DNA of 64,000 nt from an uncultured Muribaculaceae bacterium (GCA_910589055.1 CAJURN010000018.1:4116-68115); one strand, 5' to 3'. Shown: positions 33,716 to 43,896, counted from the first letter of the stretch. Made by a program: numbers and translations. The notes: a model not told the origin generated them from the sequence alone.

Positions 33716-36514
33716 ATGAGAAATAGCAACTTCATAAGGATTACCCTGGCGGCGGTTCTGCTTGCCGCTCCCGCCGGACTGTATGCCGAAGGCACCGCGG
33801 AGGAAAGCGTGGTGGTGGGCTACACCGAGCGCCCGGCTTCGGAAGTGACAACTGCCGTCACTACCGTGAAGGCCGATGACCTTTCGCGCTCCTCACTGCT
33901 GTCGACCGAAAGCGCCCTCGCAGGCAAAGCTGCCGGACTTACCGTGATGCGCACGAGCGGCAGCCAGCCCGGAGCTGAGATTAATGCCCTCTACATCCGT
34001 GGCGTGGGCTCGGAAAACAGCTACACGGCGCCTTACGTGCTCGTCGACGGTATCGAGCGCTCGCTCAGCAGTGTGGATGTCAACGAAATCGAATCAATCA
34101 CCATACTCAAGGACGGCGCGTCCAACGCGATTTACGGCCAGCGTGGCGCCAACGGAACGATACTCGTAACCACAAAACGTGGCCGTGAGGGCAAGCCTGT
34201 GATTACATTCAGCACTCAGCTCGGATGGCAGTCGCCCACACACCGTCCCGAATTTCTCGGCTCGGCCGACTATGTGAGCTACTACACCAAGGCCTTGATT
34301 AACGACGGACTCAACGTACCCACCGACTTGAAATATAATCCTTCGAGCTACATGTCGGCCGACCGCAATCAGTATCTCTATCCCGATGTGAACTGGTACG
34401 ACGAATTTGTGGCCCGCAACTCCTTCCAACAGCAGTACCGCCTGTCGATGAACGGTGGCACGAAAGTCGTGCGTTACTTCATGTTTCTCGGTTACGCCGG
34501 GCAGGATGGCCTTCTCAAGCACACCGACCTCAACAATGGTTTCAATACCAACCTGAATTACGAGCGCTTCAATATCCGCGCCAATATCGACGCCAACATC
34601 ACCAACACTCTTACAGCAGCCCTCGATATCGCTACGATAATTGAAAACCGCAACCGACCCAATGTCGAGACAGGTATGCTCTTTTCCACACTTTCCTCAA
34701 TCACTCCCAACGCGATGCCCGTGACTTACGAGGACGGCTCGCTCGCCGGTACGTCGCTTTATCAGGAAAATCCTTTGGGCATGATTTCCCGCACCGGCTA
34801 CACCAAGAGCCGCAGCATCGGACTCCAGATCAGAGCGAAACTGAAGCAGGAGCTCGATATGCTCACCCCCGGATTGAGCGCGGAACTGGTGTTCGGATAT
34901 GACGGCACTTCAACCTACGGACTCACAAAAACCGAAAAATACGCCACCCACGAGCTTCAACCCGACGGAACTTTCTCGACCTACGGCGAGGACGTACCCC
35001 TGGCTCTGAACCTGAGCGCCAATGACAAGGCATATCAGTATCTGATGGGATTCTATGGCGGACTCAATTACAAGCGCTCTTTCGGAATCCACACTGTGGG
35101 CGCAAACGTGCGCTACTATCAGAATCAGCTCTTTGTCCGCGGCGACAACTCACCCTACGGCAAGCAGGGCGTCAACGGCACTGTAAGCTACGACTTCGAC
35201 AAGCGATATTTCATTGACTTCGCTTTCTCCTACGACGGATCCGACGAATATGCTCCCGGAAAGCGCTTCGGTTTCTTCCCCGCGGTTTCAGCCGCCTGGA
35301 ATATAAGCAACGAGAGCTTCCTCAAGGGCTCTCCGGCCGTGACACTTCTGAAATTACGCGCGTCCTACGGCGAGGCCGGCAACTGCAAGACAATCGGCTT
35401 CGACCGGTACGCATGGCAGTCGCACTGGTACGGCTACGACAACTCATGGGGCGGATACATCTTCGGCTCCGGCTTCTCCTGGAGCGACGGTGCATGGGAA
35501 GGCCGTCAGCCTAATCCTAACCTCACATGGGAGCGCACGCGCAATTACAATGTGGGCGTTGACATGTCGCTTTTCGACCGTCTTACCGTAAATATCGACG
35601 GCTTCATCCACAAACGTGGAAACACCCTCCTTACCCTCACCAACAGCACGGCGGCTACCTTGGGCATGCCCGCTCCGTATGCCAATATCGGTCGGGTGAC
35701 AAACCGTGGATTTGAGGCGAACGTAGCCTACAACGACCGCGCCGGCAACGTCAATTATTTTGTGAATTTCAATGCCTCCTTCGCTCGCAGCCGTATCGAC
35801 CGCACCGACGAGGTGGATAACCGTCCGCTGAACCTGCGCCGTACGGGACATGCCGTGGGACAGCCTTTCGGACTCGTTGCCGTGGGCTATTACAAGGATC
35901 AGGCCGATATTGACGCCTCGCCCCGCAATGCCCTCTATCGCGTGCGCCCCGGCGACATAAAATATATGGATGTGAACGGCGATAACATCATCGACGAGAC
36001 CGACGAGGTGGCGATTGGAAAGTCGGAAGTGCCCGAATGGAATCTCGGATTCTCGGCCGGTGCCGAATACAAGGGGTTTGACATCAGTTTCCTGATTTCG
36101 GCCTTCCTCGGACGCTCCGTCCTCCTTGACAATGCCAACGCCTGGGCCTTCCGCAACAACGGCAATGCCACCTCGATAGTGGCAGGTGCATGGGAAGCGG
36201 GAGTGCGCGAGGACAACGCAAGCTATCCCCGCCTGACAACCGAGGACAACCGCAACAACTACCGTACCTCGACCTACTGGCTCAAGAACGGCGATTTCCT
36301 TCGCCTGAGCAATGTCGAGATTGGCTACACCTTCCCGAAGAAGTGGATGGAGAAAGCCCGTCTGGGCGGCCTGCGCGTGTTTGCCAACGGCCAGAATCTG
36401 CTCACGGCCGATAACCTCGGAAAATATAACGTTGACCCGGAAGTCATTGATGCCGGACTCACAGGATATCCCATGACACGTTCGTTCAACTTTGGCCTTA
36501 AACTTCAATTCTAA
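33716..36514 (+). CDS. SusC/RagA family TonB-linked outer membrane protein (second pair, no carboxypeptidase-like N-domain)
   Basis: 932 residues. After the signal peptide (to about residue 24, AGLYA) the protein goes directly to the TonB box-like ESVVVGYTERPASEVTTAV (about 30-48). The CarboxypepD_reg-like domain present in the first SusC is missing. The plug (VLVDGIERSLSSVDVNEIESI, ILKDGASNAIYGQRGANGTILVTTKRG) and barrel are complete to the C-terminal LKLQF. It is followed 6 bp later by its SusD. A second SusC/D pair in one locus suggests a second glycan size or structure. Confidence 0.95.
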   Translation: MRNSNFIRITLAAVLLAAPAGLYAEGTAEESVVVGYTERPASEVTTAVTTVKADDLSRSSLLSTESALAGKAAGLTVMRTSGSQPGAEINALYIRGVGSENSYTAPYVLVDGIERSLSSVDVNEIESITILKDGASNAIYGQRGANGTILVTTKRGREGKPVITFSTQLGWQSPTHRPEFLGSADYVSYYTKALINDGLNVPTDLKYNPSSYMSADRNQYLYPDVNWYDEFVARNSFQQQYRLSMNGGTKVVRYFMFLGYAGQDGLLKHTDLNNGFNTNLNYERFNIRANIDANITNTLTAALDIATIIENRNRPNVETGMLFSTLSSITPNAMPVTYEDGSLAGTSLYQENPLGMISRTGYTKSRSIGLQIRAKLKQELDMLTPGLSAELVFGYDGTSTYGLTKTEKYATHELQPDGTFSTYGEDVPLALNLSANDKAYQYLMGFYGGLNYKRSFGIHTVGANVRYYQNQLFVRGDNSPYGKQGVNGTVSYDFDKRYFIDFAFSYDGSDEYAPGKRFGFFPAVSAAWNISNESFLKGSPAVTLLKLRASYGEAGNCKTIGFDRYAWQSHWYGYDNSWGGYIFGSGFSWSDGAWEGRQPNPNLTWERTRNYNVGVDMSLFDRLTVNIDGFIHKRGNTLLTLTNSTAATLGMPAPYANIGRVTNRGFEANVAYNDRAGNVNYFVNFNASFARSRIDRTDEVDNRPLNLRRTGHAVGQPFGLVAVGYYKDQADIDASPRNALYRVRPGDIKYMDVNGDNIIDETDEVAIGKSEVPEWNLGFSAGAEYKGFDISFLISAFLGRSVLLDNANAWAFRNNGNATSIVAGAWEAGVREDNASYPRLTTEDNRNNYRTSTYWLKNGDFLRLSNVEIGYTFPKKWMEKARLGGLRVFANGQNLLTADNLGKYNVDPEVIDAGLTGYPMTRSFNFGLKLQF

Positions 36515-36520
36515 GCAATC

Positions 36521-38191
36521 ATGAATCTGAAAAATATAAGTGCGAAAATATTTGTCCTCGCCGGGATTCTGTCGCTCGCCGCGTCGTGCGACGTCCTCGA
36601 CAAGGAAATAGATACCAACCTCACCGAAGAGGATATCTTCTCCGACGAACGCTATGCCGCCGGATTCCTCAACAGTACCTACCGCGAGGTGCTCAGGGGC
36701 TATAACCGCCTTGACAATGCAATGATGGCATGCGCCTCCGACGAGGCTGTATGTTCCTACTCCGGCTCGGCGGTGCACAACTTCAACTACGGAGCCATCA
36801 CTGCCTCGAATAATCCCGAGAGCGAACTCTGGGGACAGATGTACAAAGGCATACGCAACGCCAACATCTTTCTCGACCAGCTCGAAGGTGTAATCAAGGA
36901 TTCAGGGCTCATCGACCAAAGTGCGGCTACAAAGGCCAACTACAAGCGAATGAAGGGCGAGGCGCTTTTCCTTCGTGCCTACTATCACTTCGAACTTGCA
37001 AAGCGCTGGGGCAATATCCAGTTGCTCGACCGCAAGATGACCGACAAGGAAATCGCTTCCGTGCCTCAGAGCACCTTCACCGAGGCTATCCGTTTCATTG
37101 TCAAGGACTGTGACGAGGCTATGGAGTACCTTCAGAATCCTCTTACCGAGACAATCAACAACGATAACAAGGGTCGTGCCACCCGGGCTTCGGCTATCGC
37201 CCTGAAATCGAGGGCGCTCCTATATCTCGCAAGTCCCTGGAACAACCCTGAGGGAAACGAGGAACTTTGGAAAGAAGCCGCCGACGTTGCCTACGAGTTC
37301 ATCACTGCCACCGGCAACGGCTCAAAAATCGGTCTCGACCCTGCGCGTTATACCGCCGCCATGCAGAATCTGCTCTTCGTGTCGACTCCTTACAGCAAGG
37401 AAGTGCTCTTCTCGAGCGACTATGAGCTTGTCAACGACATCGAGCGCTACAACCTGCCTGTGAGCTTCGGCGGATACGGCTACACCAATCCCACCCAGGA
37501 GCTTGTCGACTGCTTTGAGCCGCTGAAAAATCATACAATCGACCCCGAACATCCTTACGATAATCTCGACTACCGTTTCAATCTCTACTTCTATTACAAC
37601 GGTCAGCATCCCGTACCCAACAAGCCGGAGGTGATTGATACATATAACGGAGGCAAGGATGGTCCCGGACGTTCGGCCACGGCAACCCGTACGGGCTACT
37701 ACATGCGCAAGTTCACCAACTTTGCCCTTGACCTGAATAAGGGGCAGCAGGCTCGCCGCGGCTGGGTGCATTTCCGTTACGCCGAAATAATCCTGAACTA
37801 CTGCGAGGCCATGAACGAATATCTCGCGGCTCCTGACAAGACCATCTACGACCAGCTCAACAAACTCCGTACCCGTGCCGGAATCGCTACCTTCGCGGTC
37901 GGCTCCCTGACTAAGGAAGAGATGCGCGAGGCAATCCGCAAGGAACGCCGTGTGGAACTCGCCTTCGAGGAACACCGCTTCTGGGACGTGCGCCGATGGA
38001 AGGAAGGTGAGAAATATTTCAACGGCCCCGTCCACGGCATGCAGATCACTCTCAACGAAGCCGACGGAACTTTCAGCTACAAGACGGTTGAGGTGGAGAA
38101 CCGCAGCTATTCCTCCCGCATGGACTGGTATCCTATCCCCTACGATGAAATACTCCGGAATCCCGCTCTCAAGCAGAACCCCGGATGGTAA
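36521..38191 (+). CDS. SusD/RagB family nutrient-binding lipoprotein (second pair)
   Basis: 556 residues. Lipobox LAASC (cysteine at about residue 23), followed by DVLDKEIDTNLTEEDIFSDERYAAGFLNS. Later FLRAYYHFELAKRWGNIQL, FRYAEIILNYCEAMNEY, IRKERRVELAFEEHRFWDVRRW and YPIPYDEI are the conserved SusD core and C-terminal repeats. It is the surface glycan-binding partner of the SusC encoded just upstream, and only distantly similar to the first SusD in the window. Confidence 0.96.
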   Translation: MNLKNISAKIFVLAGILSLAASCDVLDKEIDTNLTEEDIFSDERYAAGFLNSTYREVLRGYNRLDNAMMACASDEAVCSYSGSAVHNFNYGAITASNNPESELWGQMYKGIRNANIFLDQLEGVIKDSGLIDQSAATKANYKRMKGEALFLRAYYHFELAKRWGNIQLLDRKMTDKEIASVPQSTFTEAIRFIVKDCDEAMEYLQNPLTETINNDNKGRATRASAIALKSRALLYLASPWNNPEGNEELWKEAADVAYEFITATGNGSKIGLDPARYTAAMQNLLFVSTPYSKEVLFSSDYELVNDIERYNLPVSFGGYGYTNPTQELVDCFEPLKNHTIDPEHPYDNLDYRFNLYFYYNGQHPVPNKPEVIDTYNGGKDGPGRSATATRTGYYMRKFTNFALDLNKGQQARRGWVHFRYAEIILNYCEAMNEYLAAPDKTIYDQLNKLRTRAGIATFAVGSLTKEEMREAIRKERRVELAFEEHRFWDVRRWKEGEKYFNGPVHGMQITLNEADGTFSYKTVEVENRSYSSRMDWYPIPYDEILRNPALKQNPGW

Positions 38192-38211
38192 TAATTACAA
38201 ATGGAAAAAGT

Positions 38212-38658
38212 ATGAAAAAGATATATCCCGCCATCGCTATGGCTCTTACTCTCAGCCTTGCGGCAGCCTCCTGCGGCGACCCGAACGATGCCTTCGACAT
38301 GACTTCTCCGCAGGCTCAGATTTTTAACGATACCATTGAGGTGAACCGCGGCGACGTTATTACTCTCGAGGCCGTGCTGACCGATGAGAGCGGAGTCGCA
38401 TCCTACTCGATAGCCTACGACAACTGGGGCGTGATAGGGCAGGCAAGTCTTGCCGAAATCGGCAATCCCACGCGCTATGTGTTCTCCCACACAATCACAG
38501 TGCCCGACGATGCGGCGCTCGAGTGGAAAGAGAACTATCAGAAACACGATGGTTCAATCTTCAACATCACTCAGAGATACCACAAGATTGCGCTGACTTT
38601 CTATGATACCGTGCGCAACAGAAATATAGTTTACTTCTACATCAAAGTCAACGGATAA
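38212..38658 (+). CDS. Ig-like lipoprotein of unknown function (DUF4625-like)
   Basis: 148 residues from ATG at 38212 (MKKIYPAIAMALTLSLAAASC, signal with lipobox); an ATG at 38185 that overlaps the susD end is not used by this reading. The mature part SPQAQIFNDTIEVNRGDVITLEAVLTDESGVASYSI is a typical Ig-like first half, and it ends RNIVYFYIKVNG. Such small beta-sandwich lipoproteins after SusD often act as surface glycan-binding proteins, but nothing in the sequence proves binding here. It lies immediately before the second GH92 gene (1 bp apart). Confidence 0.75.
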   Translation: MKKIYPAIAMALTLSLAAASCGDPNDAFDMTSPQAQIFNDTIEVNRGDVITLEAVLTDESGVASYSIAYDNWGVIGQASLAEIGNPTRYVFSHTITVPDDAALEWKENYQKHDGSIFNITQRYHKIALTFYDTVRNRNIVYFYIKVNG

Positions 38659-38659
38659 G

Positions 38660-40957
38660 ATGATAAATTTCAGGAAAATATACACCGCACTCGCCGCTTT
38701 GGCCATCGGAGCCGGAGCAATGGCCGCGACGGAGCCTGTCGATTATGTCGACTGTTTCACCGGCACGTCCAACTCGCGATGGATGCTTGGCCCCTACGCA
38801 CAGCGCCCTATGGGCATGGTGCAGCTCGGGCCGGACAATCAGGGCAACAAATGGATGGGCGGCTATGAGTACGCCATCAACAGCGTGTCGGGTTTCAGCC
38901 ATATCCATGCCTGGACAATGGGTGGACTGATGATTATGCCCACAACCGCCGACCTCGCCCTTGGTAATCCCGGTCCCGACTCGCCATATAAAGGTGCCAA
39001 TGCGGGCTATCACTCGCGCATACTGAAGGACACGGAGAAGGCCGCCCCCGGATTTTATGAAGTTGAACTCTACGACCACAAGGTAAAGGCTGAGATTACA
39101 ACCACAACCAGATGCGGATTCCAGCGCTATACATTCCCGAAATGCAACGAGTCGCGTATTCTCGTGGATCTTCTTTTCCCCACCGAATGGGACTATGGAT
39201 TCAGTGTCGAGGATGCTGAAATCACCAAGGTGAGCGATTCCGAAATCGAGGGCTTCGCAACATGCCGCTCCGGAAGCTGGAGCAGTTGGAACGACTGGAC
39301 TCTCTATTTCGTAATCAGGTTCAGCAAACCTTTCGAGCATCTTCACGGCTGGAACGATGGCCGCGAACTTGATGACATTGACTCCATCGCCGGACGCAAC
39401 GATATCGGGGTGTATGCCACATGGCACACTTCGGAGGGCGAGCAGATTATGGTACAGAGCGCATTGTCGCTCGTGAGCCTTGACGGCGCCCGCGCCAATA
39501 TGGCTGCCGAACTTGATCCATTCGCCTGGAATTTCGAGGCTTGCGTTGCCGATGCCCGTCAGGAATGGAATTCGCTCCTTTCGCGCATCAAGGTCGAGGG
39601 CGGTACAGAGAAAGACCGCCGGAAATTCTATACCAACCTCTACCGTGCATTTGCCGGAAAGCAGACATGGAACGACTGTGACGGAAAATACCGTGACGCA
39701 GCCGAGAATATCCGTCAGCTCAAACCCGGACAGGCGGTATACGGAGGCGATGCTTTCTGGAATTCTTTTTGGAACCTTAACGGCCTGTGGTCGCTTGCCG
39801 CTCCCGAAATCATCGACAACTGGGTAACGACTCAACTCGAGATGTTCCGCCACACCGGATGGACATGCAAAGGCCCCGCCGGAATAGAATATTCAGGCAT
39901 CATGGAAGGCTCGCATGAGATAGCGCTCATGGTGGCAGCCTATCAGAAAGGCATACGCAAGGACGGCGAGGACATTTACGAAGCTGTAAGGAAAATGGTG
40001 ACTACTCCCGGATGCAACCTTCCCTTCGGAGGTCAGGCCGGACAGGTCGATCTGGATTATTACCTGCGCTTCGGATACATGCCGTCGGAGAAGAATGTTG
40101 TGTCAAAGACACTCGATTATGCCTACGACGACTTCTGTGTTGCCCAGCTCGCGAAGGCTCTCAAAAAGAAAAAGGATGCCCGCATGCTTGGTGAACGCGC
40201 CGGAAACTACCGCAACGTAATTCATCCCGAATACAAGTATGTGTGCCGCCGCGACTCCGCAGGCAACTGGGACGCAAATTTTGATGTGTTCTCCAATCAG
40301 GGATTCATCGAGGGCAACTCATGGCAGTATTCGTGGTATGTTCCACATGATATCGAAGGATTGCTCGACATCATCGGACGTGAAGAGGCTTTCAACCGTC
40401 TGCACGAAGGTTTTGAGAAATCTCGTGAGCACAATTTCGCTGCCCACGTGTTCGACCGCACGATGGGACAGTCGGCTGAGTTTTACGTCAACCAGGGCAA
40501 TGAGGTGAACATGAATTCCTCGTTTATCTTCAATTATCTCGGTCGTCCGTGGCTTTGCCAGCAGTACAGCCGTGAGATTCTCGACCGCTTCTATGGCGAC
40601 ACTCCCTACCACGGTTGGGAGGGCGACGAGGACGAAGGTCAGATGAGCGGATGGTTTGTGATGTCCTCTCTGGGACTCTTCGAGATGGACGGTGGCGTGA
40701 CCGCTGACTCGGAATTCGACATCACTTCCCCTCTGTTCGAGAAGATAAGCATATCTCTTGACAACGCGTACTATCCCGGCGCGGAATTCGTAATCGAAGC
40801 CCGTGGAAATTCCAAGGATAAGCGCTACATCAAATCGGCCACGCTCAACGGCAAACCGCTGAAATCGCCGCGTGTGCCATTCAAGGACATCGTCAAGGGC
40901 GGAACTCTCGTCTACGAAATGACATCCGACCCCATGGAAGCCGCCTGGCGTAAATAA
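38660..40957 (+). CDS. GH92 alpha-mannosidase (compact form)
   Basis: 765 residues. Signal peptide MINFRKIYTALAALAIGAGAMA, then the N-terminal beta-sandwich from EPVDYVDCFTGTSNSRWMLGP and the (alpha/alpha)6 catalytic domain. Catalytic acid expected at E551 (FIEGNSW), base pair D656 and D658 (GDEDEGQMSGW); the GDAFWNSFWNLN substrate-site block is at about residues 366-377. It is calcium-dependent, inverting, exo-acting on alpha-mannosides, and probably periplasmic. Unlike the 1057-residue GH92 at 18908 it has no N-terminal extra module, so the two may cut different linkages of one glycan. Confidence 0.94.
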   Translation: MINFRKIYTALAALAIGAGAMAATEPVDYVDCFTGTSNSRWMLGPYAQRPMGMVQLGPDNQGNKWMGGYEYAINSVSGFSHIHAWTMGGLMIMPTTADLALGNPGPDSPYKGANAGYHSRILKDTEKAAPGFYEVELYDHKVKAEITTTTRCGFQRYTFPKCNESRILVDLLFPTEWDYGFSVEDAEITKVSDSEIEGFATCRSGSWSSWNDWTLYFVIRFSKPFEHLHGWNDGRELDDIDSIAGRNDIGVYATWHTSEGEQIMVQSALSLVSLDGARANMAAELDPFAWNFEACVADARQEWNSLLSRIKVEGGTEKDRRKFYTNLYRAFAGKQTWNDCDGKYRDAAENIRQLKPGQAVYGGDAFWNSFWNLNGLWSLAAPEIIDNWVTTQLEMFRHTGWTCKGPAGIEYSGIMEGSHEIALMVAAYQKGIRKDGEDIYEAVRKMVTTPGCNLPFGGQAGQVDLDYYLRFGYMPSEKNVVSKTLDYAYDDFCVAQLAKALKKKKDARMLGERAGNYRNVIHPEYKYVCRRDSAGNWDANFDVFSNQGFIEGNSWQYSWYVPHDIEGLLDIIGREEAFNRLHEGFEKSREHNFAAHVFDRTMGQSAEFYVNQGNEVNMNSSFIFNYLGRPWLCQQYSREILDRFYGDTPYHGWEGDEDEGQMSGWFVMSSLGLFEMDGGVTADSEFDITSPLFEKISISLDNAYYPGAEFVIEARGNSKDKRYIKSATLNGKPLKSPRVPFKDIVKGGTLVYEMTSDPMEAAWRK

Positions 40958-40971
40958 ACCTCTCATCCTAT

Positions 40972-42441
40972 ATGAATATGAATCTGAAGAAAATAACATC
41001 TTTCCTCTCCTGCGCATTGTTGCTCCTTCCGGCTGTTCAAGTGGAAGCTGCGCCCGCATCGGGAGTGCTGAACCGCACGGTTGTGTTCGCGCGCTTTTTC
41101 GATGATCCGGAACTCGACGCCACCCGTGAGAGCTATGAGAACATGTTTATTGACATGAACTCATACTTCATGGCTATTTCCAACGGAAAGCTCGATGTGC
41201 GCAGCCACCTCTATCCGCGCAATACGGGAGTCAACACTTCCTTCGAACTCGATTACTGCTATTATTGTTACGACTCGACCTGGAAGGGAACATATCCCAA
41301 TTGCAAGAGCACTGCCATTACTGGAAAAGCCGATATAAATGTCGCTTTTGTAATCAGCGAGCTTGCCGCGAAAATGGAGGCGGCCGGAGAAGTGCCTTCT
41401 GCCGAAGAACTTGATGGCGACGGCGACGGATATGTCGATAATTTTGTAATCGTTCTCCGCGGCGCCGGACGTGGAACCGGCAAGGGAATCCATAGCCCGC
41501 ATGTCGGAACAGTGTCTGAAACCTACACGAAGCAGAAGGGCGACATCAAAATCAACGGTAAGATTATCCGCGATTATACAGTCACTTACGAGCGCAACAC
41601 ACTCGAAACTCACTCCCGTTTCCAGCTAAGCCAATTGGGATTTCCCAATCTCTATCCTACAATGGGCTCTTGCCCGAGATTCGTGGGAATGTGGGATCCG
41701 ATGGATGGCCCGAAGCTCGTGTTCCCTCTTGTCTACAACCGTATGAAATATACCTCAGGCACTTGGATTGAGGAAATTCCCGAGATAACAAGGGCAGGAC
41801 AATATTCTCTCGCTCCGGCTACCGATGGCGCCGCCTATCGGATTGCCTCGTCCGATCCCTCGCAATTCTGGGTGCTCGAATTCCGTGACGCATCGCAGCC
41901 TTGGGAGGAAAACATCGCAGGCACCGGTTTGATTATCTATCGTGTCAACACCGCATACACGGGAGTGTTGGCCCGTAATTCGGAAATATATGTCTGCCGC
42001 AAGGATGGCACGTTCACCGAGTACGGAAATGTGGCCGATGCGCCGTTCTCCGAGTCCTACGGTCGTGTCAGCTTTGGGCCTGACTCCAATCCGAGTCCGT
42101 TCCTTGCCGATGGAAGCAAGGAGGATATTCCTGAAATCACCGACATTGCCCTCGCCGGAGGAAAGGCTACTTTCCGCGTGAGCAAGCTGGCCGGAGTGCA
42201 CGCCGTAGGGATTTCCGACACGTGGGATGCGCGCACGGTGCCTTATGCTCCCGGAATGATTCAAGTGGAAGGCGACGGAATCGAGAACCTCACATTGTAC
42301 AGCCTTACCGGACAGTGTGTGTTCGCCCTCACGGGTGAGATTTCCGGACAGGTGGATGTTTCCGGTATTAAATCGGGAGTTTATGTGCTTCGCCTGTCCA
42401 ACGGCGCAGGACGAATTTTTACAAGTAAAATAATCCTCTAA
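40972..42441 (+). CDS. M6-like metalloprotease homologue lacking the HExxH zinc site, with C-terminal sorting domain
   Basis: 489 residues with a signal peptide (cleavage near VEA-AP). VLNRTVVFARFFDDPELDATRESYENMF and ELDGDGDGYVDNFVIVLRG fit the N-terminal half of secreted M6 (immune inhibitor A-like) peptidases, including the acidic Ca-type loop. Where the family has HExxH-xx-LG-x-P-D-x-Y, this protein reads R216-F-Q-L-S220-Q-L-G-F-P-N-L-Y. Both zinc histidines and the catalytic glutamate are gone, while the following turn is kept. The last ~70 residues (LYSLTGQCVFAL to the terminal SKIIL) look like a type IX secretion-type C-terminal domain. A non-catalytic glycan or glycoprotein binding role is suspected. 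Confidence 0.75.
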   Translation: MNMNLKKITSFLSCALLLLPAVQVEAAPASGVLNRTVVFARFFDDPELDATRESYENMFIDMNSYFMAISNGKLDVRSHLYPRNTGVNTSFELDYCYYCYDSTWKGTYPNCKSTAITGKADINVAFVISELAAKMEAAGEVPSAEELDGDGDGYVDNFVIVLRGAGRGTGKGIHSPHVGTVSETYTKQKGDIKINGKIIRDYTVTYERNTLETHSRFQLSQLGFPNLYPTMGSCPRFVGMWDPMDGPKLVFPLVYNRMKYTSGTWIEEIPEITRAGQYSLAPATDGAAYRIASSDPSQFWVLEFRDASQPWEENIAGTGLIIYRVNTAYTGVLARNSEIYVCRKDGTFTEYGNVADAPFSESYGRVSFGPDSNPSPFLADGSKEDIPEITDIALAGGKATFRVSKLAGVHAVGISDTWDARTVPYAPGMIQVEGDGIENLTLYSLTGQCVFALTGEISGQVDVSGIKSGVYVLRLSNGAGRIFTSKIIL

Positions 42442-42453
42442 AAACAGATTGAT

Positions 42454-43896
42454 ATGAATTACTGCAAACTTGCACTGCTTGCATGCTCTATATTGGCTTC
42501 CGGGACACACTCGGCCATGTCGGGAGCGGAACCTGCCGCAATCGAAGTTTCGGTTGATGCCGAAGACGTTGTCAATACCTGCGGGCATCTGCTTTTCGGA
42601 GGATGTCATGCCCCTTCTTTTGCACAGATGCCGGTGATAATGCCTCAGTTTATTGATGCAGGCATCAATACAATCCGTCTCGATTTTGAAATCGAAAACA
42701 TCGTTCCCAAAATCGGCTCGGTGCAGGAATATTATGATAATGTGAAAGATTGCCGCAATCCCGACACATGGAACTGGGAGCCTATGGAACGTCTCGTGCT
42801 TGGCAAGAAGGCGGGAATGGCTACCATGGCAATCATATCCTACTGCCCCACGTGGTTGAGCTACAACGGCAAGACCAGCGGTGTGCCTAAGGATCTTGGT
42901 GTATACACGGAACTCGTGCGTGAGATTTATTCCCGCTATGCACCGTACATCGACTATGTAGAGTTCTACAACGAGCCGGGATATTTCTTTTCGATAGAAG
43001 GTTCGCCGTATACAACCGTGTCGCGTGCCTTGGCCGACATGTATGTTGCATGTCATGAGGTCGTCAACGACATCACTCCCGGAAAGCCCATGGGCGGACT
43101 GTCGGTGGTGACTCATTCAGACGGCGGTGTCGGAGGTTCCACCAACATGGGATTCTTCATGGACAAGCGCATCACACGCGACAATTTCAATTTCTATTCC
43201 CATCACGTTTACAGCGACTACGGCATCGAGACTTCGAAGGAGACTGTGACTCGCGTCAAGCAGGAATTGAGCAAATTCGGCTTCGGCGACCTTCCCGTGT
43301 GGTTTACCGAATGGAGCAGTTCCATCAATAATGCCGCCGACTCGGTGACCTACACCGGCTCGAAAGCACATACATTCGTTGGCAAGTGCCTTGTGCGATG
43401 GATGAAAGACGGCCTTACCGGTGCCCATCACTGGAATCTGATGCGGGCCATAGCCTTGCGCGGTAGTGAGGCAGGCGAAAAGGCCGACGGCCACGGAATG
43501 TATGCCTGGGATGCGTCGGCAAAGACAGGCTATCTGCTTCCGAAAGCATATGTGTTCAAACTCTTTTCGCGCACTCTCGGATTGGGTAAAGCTGATAATG
43601 AGGTTGTGCGTCTCGATGCAGGGGATGTGCCCTCGGGAGTAGACCTCGGAGCCTTTGTCAACGGCGACGGTGTGCCCTCGGTTATCGCTGTCAACGAAAC
43701 TTCCGACCTTGTCACCATAAAACTTGCCGTTGCCGGTGTGGATTCCGGGGTGTCGGTGGAGCAGTACACCGTGACACAGTACAGCAAGGGCGAAGTTCCC
43801 GTGAAGCTCACGCCCCGCACAGATAGCGACGACCGCATCACCGTAGAGGCCGTGATTGAACCGATGTCGGTGTGCGGCTTGAAATTCAATAAGTAA
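42454..43896 (+). CDS. Clan GH-A glycoside hydrolase (GH39-like)
   Basis: 480 residues with signal peptide (to about GTHSAMSG). A TIM-barrel of clan GH-A is indicated by the acid/base in YVEFYNEPG (E174) and the nucleophile in PVWFTEWSS (E286), plus SYCPTWLSYNG and HHVYSDYG between them; a C-terminal beta-domain follows from about residue 370. Retaining mechanism by clan rule. Family placement among GH39, GH51-like or an unassigned GH-A group is uncertain, so xylosidase, mannosidase or other specificity cannot be named. It follows the M6-like gene by 12 bp in the same run of genes. Confidence 0.78.
   Translation: MNYCKLALLACSILASGTHSAMSGAEPAAIEVSVDAEDVVNTCGHLLFGGCHAPSFAQMPVIMPQFIDAGINTIRLDFEIENIVPKIGSVQEYYDNVKDCRNPDTWNWEPMERLVLGKKAGMATMAIISYCPTWLSYNGKTSGVPKDLGVYTELVREIYSRYAPYIDYVEFYNEPGYFFSIEGSPYTTVSRALADMYVACHEVVNDITPGKPMGGLSVVTHSDGGVGGSTNMGFFMDKRITRDNFNFYSHHVYSDYGIETSKETVTRVKQELSKFGFGDLPVWFTEWSSSINNAADSVTYTGSKAHTFVGKCLVRWMKDGLTGAHHWNLMRAIALRGSEAGEKADGHGMYAWDASAKTGYLLPKAYVFKLFSRTLGLGKADNEVVRLDAGDVPSGVDLGAFVNGDGVPSVIAVNETSDLVTIKLAVAGVDSGVSVEQYTVTQYSKGEVPVKLTPRTDSDDRITVEAVIEPMSVCGLKFNK

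Noticed and set aside
38648..39853. Antisense frame of 401 codons opposite the second GH92
   Set aside because: Shadow frame; overlaps conserved GH92 coding sequence fully.
41755..43116. Antisense frame of 453 codons across the M6-like and GH-A genes
   Set aside because: Spans two sense genes and their junction, which real genes here do not do; no motifs.
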